Positions 12,213-15,425 of a DNA stretch of 15,425 nucleotides are shown here, one piece after another. Source of the DNA: JBFJWU01 sp041623475 [NCBI: bacterium] (GTDB lineage: Bacteria > J088); assembly GCA_041623475.1 (NCBI GenBank), contig JBFJWU010000037.1:1-15425 (forward strand), in the 5' to 3' direction. How positions within the stretch are numbered: position 1 is the stretch's first letter; each line of letters opens with the position of its first letter. The notes beneath the pieces are model-generated. The model was not told where the DNA came from. It did not search any database and saw nothing but the letters and a program-made list of their open reading frames with translations. The position numbers and the translations under genes are program-made.

Positions 12213-13931
12213 TCAGGGACGCAGCCATTCGTCAATCGCAAACGCTGCATAGGCATTAGCGGCCTTGTTGACCGAGTAGATTGTTCCGGCCTTGAATCCC
12301 AAATCGCTGTCCGGACTGACCGGCAGTTCTGAGACATCGATAAACAGGACGCCGTTAAAACTGGCATCCTGGAACGCCACGTACGGCAACGGATACTGGA
12401 TCAACGCGGCCTCGTCAGGTGGTTCGATGCCATCGGCAGGAATCGTCAAGGCGTTCAGGTGCGTCGCCGCCGCTGGGTCGCCGTCGACAAAAACATAACT
12501 GCCCGTGAAGTGTGCCGTGTCTCCAAATGACACATACGGTTCGTTGTCATTGGTCAACCAGCCTTCGCCTTCGACCAGGTATTCGGCAGACGTGCTGTCG
12601 TCGTTATCGTGGTCCGTCCAGTAAGGCAGGAATGACCGGACACCGGTCGGCGTCTCAAAATATGCACCAAAGTCGACCTCGACCGCTTCCGGAACCGGAG
12701 ACAGGTACAGGTCCAACACGTCGACAGCGTCGATCAGGTCGTTGACTTCGGCCAGGCCCAGCCGCCGGGACGAGATGCTGTCATCGTCGACCGACGCAAA
12801 CTGGTCACCGAGAACCGCAAGGATTTCGTGAACGGCTGTGATAATTGCCTCGTAGTCGCCCAGGCCGCCAGTCAGGTTCAGCAGAATCCCGCCCTCGATA
12901 GATGGTTCGCTGAATGCACCGGACAGGTGCAGCTCGCGCAGCCCGATAACCACAGAGTCGCCTTCGTCCATCCGGCCGTTTCCGTTGGCATCGACCAGGC
13001 CCAGGATATTGTCAGTGGTATCCGGGTCAACAATCGCTTCGGCTTCCAGCTGCGGGATCAGGCCGACAGGGTCTGGGCCCGTGGGGTCATAGATTGTGCG
13101 GATTGCAAGGGTAATGTCGTTGTCCACCTGATTGAACCGGTCCAGGTTGCCAAGGGTCAGCAGGTTTGGATTTCTTTCAAACAATACGGCTGATGCCCGA
13201 ACCGCAGACAGGTAGGTGGGAATCGTTACGTCCTGGTTGACGCTGTCGATTTCCAGCTCCTGGGAGCCAATTGCGGCGTCAATAATGATGTCGATCGTGT
13301 CGTTCAGGTCGGTCAGGTTGATCTCGATCTGGTGTGCCAGCAGAAAACGAATCCCGGCCTCTGCGGATGCGACGGCGGATTGAATCGCCCGGGCTGCAGA
13401 TGCGTCGAATTCATAGCCGAACCGGGCCCGAAAATAAATCAGGCTGTCGGGTTCGCCAAGTTCGACCGGAAATCCATTCTCCAGGACAAGCTTGCATCCG
13501 TTGGCGATGACGTAACCTGTGCCTTCGAGCATCTCGGCAAAGAACTCCTCGAATGGTTCCAGGAGGTTTTCGACGATCTGCAGCAGATTGGTCTGGGCAG
13601 GCTGATAACCCGGTGCTGCGCCCCAGACCGCTGCGGCAGCATCGACAAACGTGTCAATCCGATCAGCGGTGTCCTGGATCCCGGCAAGAACCAGTCCGTA
13701 ATGGGCCTCGCATTCATAGTCCTGCTCTGTGACCAGCTGCGAAAAGCTGGATTGAGCCTTTTCGTACTCTCCGACGCTGAGTGCCTCGATCCCCTCGGAC
13801 AGAAGGATCTCCTGCTGCGTCTGTGGCCCGGTACCGGATCCGGCGCCGGCTCCGCTGTCGCACGCAGGCAGCAGCAAGGCCGCGCCGGCCGCCAGCGCGG
13901 CCAGTCTGATTGAAGTTGTCGGATGGTTCAT
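12213..13931 (-). CDS. Large putative lipoprotein with EF-hand-like loop, copy 1
   Basis: 572 residues; family not recognised. The ATG at 13931 has GGAGG 9 bases upstream; an in-frame start at 14012 would add an unlikely basic extension that hides the signal peptide. The lipoprotein signal is clear: SIRLAALAAGAALLLPAC with Cys24, then Asp-Ser. Asp at +2 is the classical inner-membrane retention signal in Enterobacteria but may not hold here. Residues 38-120 look helical and TPR-like. GLVDANGNGRMDEGD at 311-325 is a dockerin/EF-hand-like loop with Asp314, Asn316, Asn318, Asp322 and Asp325 positioned to bind calcium. The composition is acidic and Ile/Leu-rich, with few basic residues, and ends in AIDEWLRP. 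It is the downstream member of a tandem pair, 65 bases after copy 2, and is closed by the terminator. An envelope role is likely; the activity is unknown. Confidence 0.85.
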   Translation of the reverse strand: MNHPTTSIRLAALAAGAALLLPACDSGAGAGSGTGPQTQQEILLSEGIEALSVGEYEKAQSSFSQLVTEQDYECEAHYGLVLAGIQDTADRIDTFVDAAAAVWGAAPGYQPAQTNLLQIVENLLEPFEEFFAEMLEGTGYVIANGCKLVLENGFPVELGEPDSLIYFRARFGYEFDASAARAIQSAVASAEAGIRFLLAHQIEINLTDLNDTIDIIIDAAIGSQELEIDSVNQDVTIPTYLSAVRASAVLFERNPNLLTLGNLDRFNQVDNDITLAIRTIYDPTGPDPVGLIPQLEAEAIVDPDTTDNILGLVDANGNGRMDEGDSVVIGLRELHLSGAFSEPSIEGGILLNLTGGLGDYEAIITAVHEILAVLGDQFASVDDDSISSRRLGLAEVNDLIDAVDVLDLYLSPVPEAVEVDFGAYFETPTGVRSFLPYWTDHDNDDSTSAEYLVEGEGWLTNDNEPYVSFGDTAHFTGSYVFVDGDPAAATHLNALTIPADGIEPPDEAALIQYPLPYVAFQDASFNGVLFIDVSELPVSPDSDLGFKAGTIYSVNKAANAYAAFAIDEWLRP

Positions 13932-13996
13932 AGTCAGGTTCCTCCGTCCTGTTTCGTTCCAATGGAATCGTTTTTTGGCTCGTCTGTATTTCGGGG
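13932..13996. other. Gap between tandem lipoprotein genes
   Basis: 65 bases holding the GGAGG ribosome binding site of copy 1 and a small palindrome TTCCAATGGAA. No terminator and no clear promoter were seen, so the two copies are probably one transcript. Confidence 0.5.
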
Positions 13997-15425
13997 TCAC
14001 GGCAGTAGCCATTCTTCAATGGCAAACAAGGAATACGCATTGATCGCCTTGTTGATCGAATATGTGTCTGCTGACTGGAATGCGTCGTCAGGTCCAGGGC
14101 TGATCGGCAGCAGCCCGTCATTTACAAAGAGGACGCCGTTCAGCGTCGGGTCCTGGAACGCGATGTAAGGCAGGGGGCTTTGGACCAGGGCGGCCTGGTC
14201 GGGCGGCTCAATCCCGTCTGCCGGTATCGTCAGGGCATCCAGCTGCGTTGTAACAGCGGGATCGCCGTCGGTAAACACATAACTGCCGGTAAAGTGCGCG
14301 GCGTCACCAAATGACAAATAAGCTTCCGCCGGGGCTGGCAGCCAGGCTTCGCCTTCGATCAGGTATTCAGCCGGTGTCTCCGGGTCGTTGTCGTGGTCGG
14401 TCCAGTAGGGCAGCAACTGCCGAATGCCGATTGGGGTCGTGAAGTAACTGCCAAAACTGAATTCGATTGCTTCCGGCAGCGGTGATAAATAGATATCAAG
14501 TACGTCGATGGCTTCGATCAGGTCATTGGCCGGGGCCAATCCCAGCCGGGCAGGCGAAATGGAATCGTCGTCGACTGCCGCAAACTGATCGCCCAGGATT
14601 GACAGGATCTCGTGCAGCGCCGCGATGATCGATTCGTAGTCGCCCAGACCACCGGTCAGGTTCAGGCGGATACCCTGTTCGATGGAAGGACTGCTGAGCG
14701 CGCCGGTCAGGTGCAGTTCGCGCAGTCCAATGACAATCGAATCGCCCTGGTCCATTCGGCCATTCCCGTTGGCATCAACAAGGCCGAGGATGTTGTCGGT
14801 CGGGTCTGGGTCCACCAGCGCTTCCGCCTGAAGCTGCGGAATCAAACCCGCGGGCTCAATGCCGGTCGGATCGTAAAGCGTGCGAATCATTAATGTCAGG
14901 TCATTGTCGATCAGGTTGAAACGTTCACGGCTGCCCAGGGCTAACAGGTTCGGGTTACGTTCAAACAACACCGCTGTTGATCGTAGTGCGCCAATGGCAG
15001 TCGGAATGGTGACCGTCTCGCTGGCCTGGTCAATCTGCAGCTGCTGCGAGCCCGTCACGGCGTCAACGATCACGTCGATTGTGTCGTTAAGGTCTGTCAG
15101 GTTGACCTCGATCTGGTGGGCCAGCAGAAACCGGATCGCTGATTGGGCACCGGCAAAAGTTGCCTGGATTGCACGCGCAGCAGACGCGTCAAATTCGTAT
15201 CCGAACCTGGCGCGAAAGTAGATAATGCTTTCAGGTTCTCCCATCTCGACAGGAAAACCGTTTTCGAGGATCAGTTTGCATCCATTTGCTATGACAAACG
15301 TCGTGCCTTCGATCAGTTCGGCAAAAAATTCCTCAAACGGTTCCAGCAGGTTCTCGAAAATCTGCAGCAAGTCGGTCTGAGTTGGTCGGTACCCTGGTGC
15401 CGCACCCCATACGGCCGCTGCTGCA
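13997..15425 (-). CDS. Large putative lipoprotein with EF-hand-like loop, copy 2 (5' end off window)
   Basis: About 475 residues are visible, corresponding to copy 1 from about residue 98 (AAAAVWGAAPGY) to the end. The frame is open to the window edge, so the signal peptide and about 100 residues are missing; a start near 15370 would be an internal TTG. It aligns with copy 1 end to end without gaps of note. Nearly identical blocks are EGT..VIANGCKL, YFRARFGYEFDASAARAIQ, LLAHQIE.NLTDLNDTID, GLVDANGNGRMD.GD, PYWTDHDND and ALTIPADGIEPPD. It ends in AIEEWLLP against AIDEWLRP. The EF-hand-like loop is kept. It is presumably also a lipoprotein, by homology with copy 1. Confidence 0.85.
   Translation of the reverse strand, partial: AAAAVWGAAPGYRPTQTDLLQIFENLLEPFEEFFAELIEGTTFVIANGCKLILENGFPVEMGEPESIIYFRARFGYEFDASAARAIQATFAGAQSAIRFLLAHQIEVNLTDLNDTIDVIVDAVTGSQQLQIDQASETVTIPTAIGALRSTAVLFERNPNLLALGSRERFNLIDNDLTLMIRTLYDPTGIEPAGLIPQLQAEALVDPDPTDNILGLVDANGNGRMDQGDSIVIGLRELHLTGALSSPSIEQGIRLNLTGGLGDYESIIAALHEILSILGDQFAAVDDDSISPARLGLAPANDLIEAIDVLDIYLSPLPEAIEFSFGSYFTTPIGIRQLLPYWTDHDNDPETPAEYLIEGEAWLPAPAEAYLSFGDAAHFTGSYVFTDGDPAVTTQLDALTIPADGIEPPDQAALVQSPLPYIAFQDPTLNGVLFVNDGLLPISPGPDDAFQSADTYSINKAINAYSLFAIEEWLLP

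Noticed and set aside
13332-13913. Plus-strand open frame of 193 codons
   Set aside because: Antisense shadow of the lipoprotein copy 1, in the high-GC frame; no family resemblance.
1-15425. Mobile elements, CRISPR, tRNA or rRNA genes
   Set aside because: No transposase-like frame, regular short repeats, cloverleaf or rRNA-like stretch was seen on either strand.

Overview
The window reads as chromosomal DNA of moderately high GC from a Gammaproteobacterium, probably a marine or aquatic one. This is inference from two regulators that resemble the Vibrio LuxR/HapR branch of the TetR family, from ordinary AGGAG-type ribosome binding sites, and from a gene set rich in flavin, di-iron and lipid-active enzymes. 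No rRNA, tRNA, CRISPR, transposase or phage gene was seen. No stretch longer than about 300 bases lacks a gene.

Left part (1-6752): two modules of the same design. In each, a flavin monooxygenase on the minus strand is transcribed away from a LuxR/HapR-like TetR regulator on the plus strand. Module A has a Baeyer-Villiger-type monooxygenase (cut by the left edge), the first regulator, and then a small lipoprotein and a luciferase-like oxidoreductase in line with the regulator. Module B has a class B flavin monooxygenase followed by a fatty-acid desaturase, and opposite them the second regulator. The two regulators are close paralogues. Their intergenic regions carry three palindromes of one pattern, TGAYAANWWTGTCA, which resembles the Vibrio LuxR/HapR/SmcR box. 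Recognisable -35 hexamers lie inside these boxes, so autoregulation and cross-regulation of both modules is the simplest reading.

Middle part (6749-10916): a second regulatory island. A different TetR/AcrR repressor, a fatty-acid hydroxylase/sterol-desaturase-family membrane protein and a secreted or anchored alpha/beta hydrolase follow one another with 4-base overlaps on the minus strand. A major-facilitator transporter is divergent from the repressor across 90 bases holding two inverted repeats. The hydrolase meets the module B regulator tail to tail at one shared TTAA.

Right part (10900-15425): an enoyl-CoA hydratase/isomerase-family gene followed by a stand-alone Rieske [2Fe-2S] protein, both on the minus strand. 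Then comes a strong minus-strand terminator that ends a tandem pair of large paralogous lipoproteins of no family I recognise. Each has an EF-hand-like calcium loop. The upstream copy runs off the right edge.

Taken together, 1-12091 looks like a locus for oxidising and importing or exporting lipid-like or cyclic substrates: monooxygenases, desaturase, hydroxylase, hydrolase, crotonase-fold enzyme, Rieske electron carrier and transporter. It is under two kinds of TetR-family control. The substrate cannot be read from the sequence.
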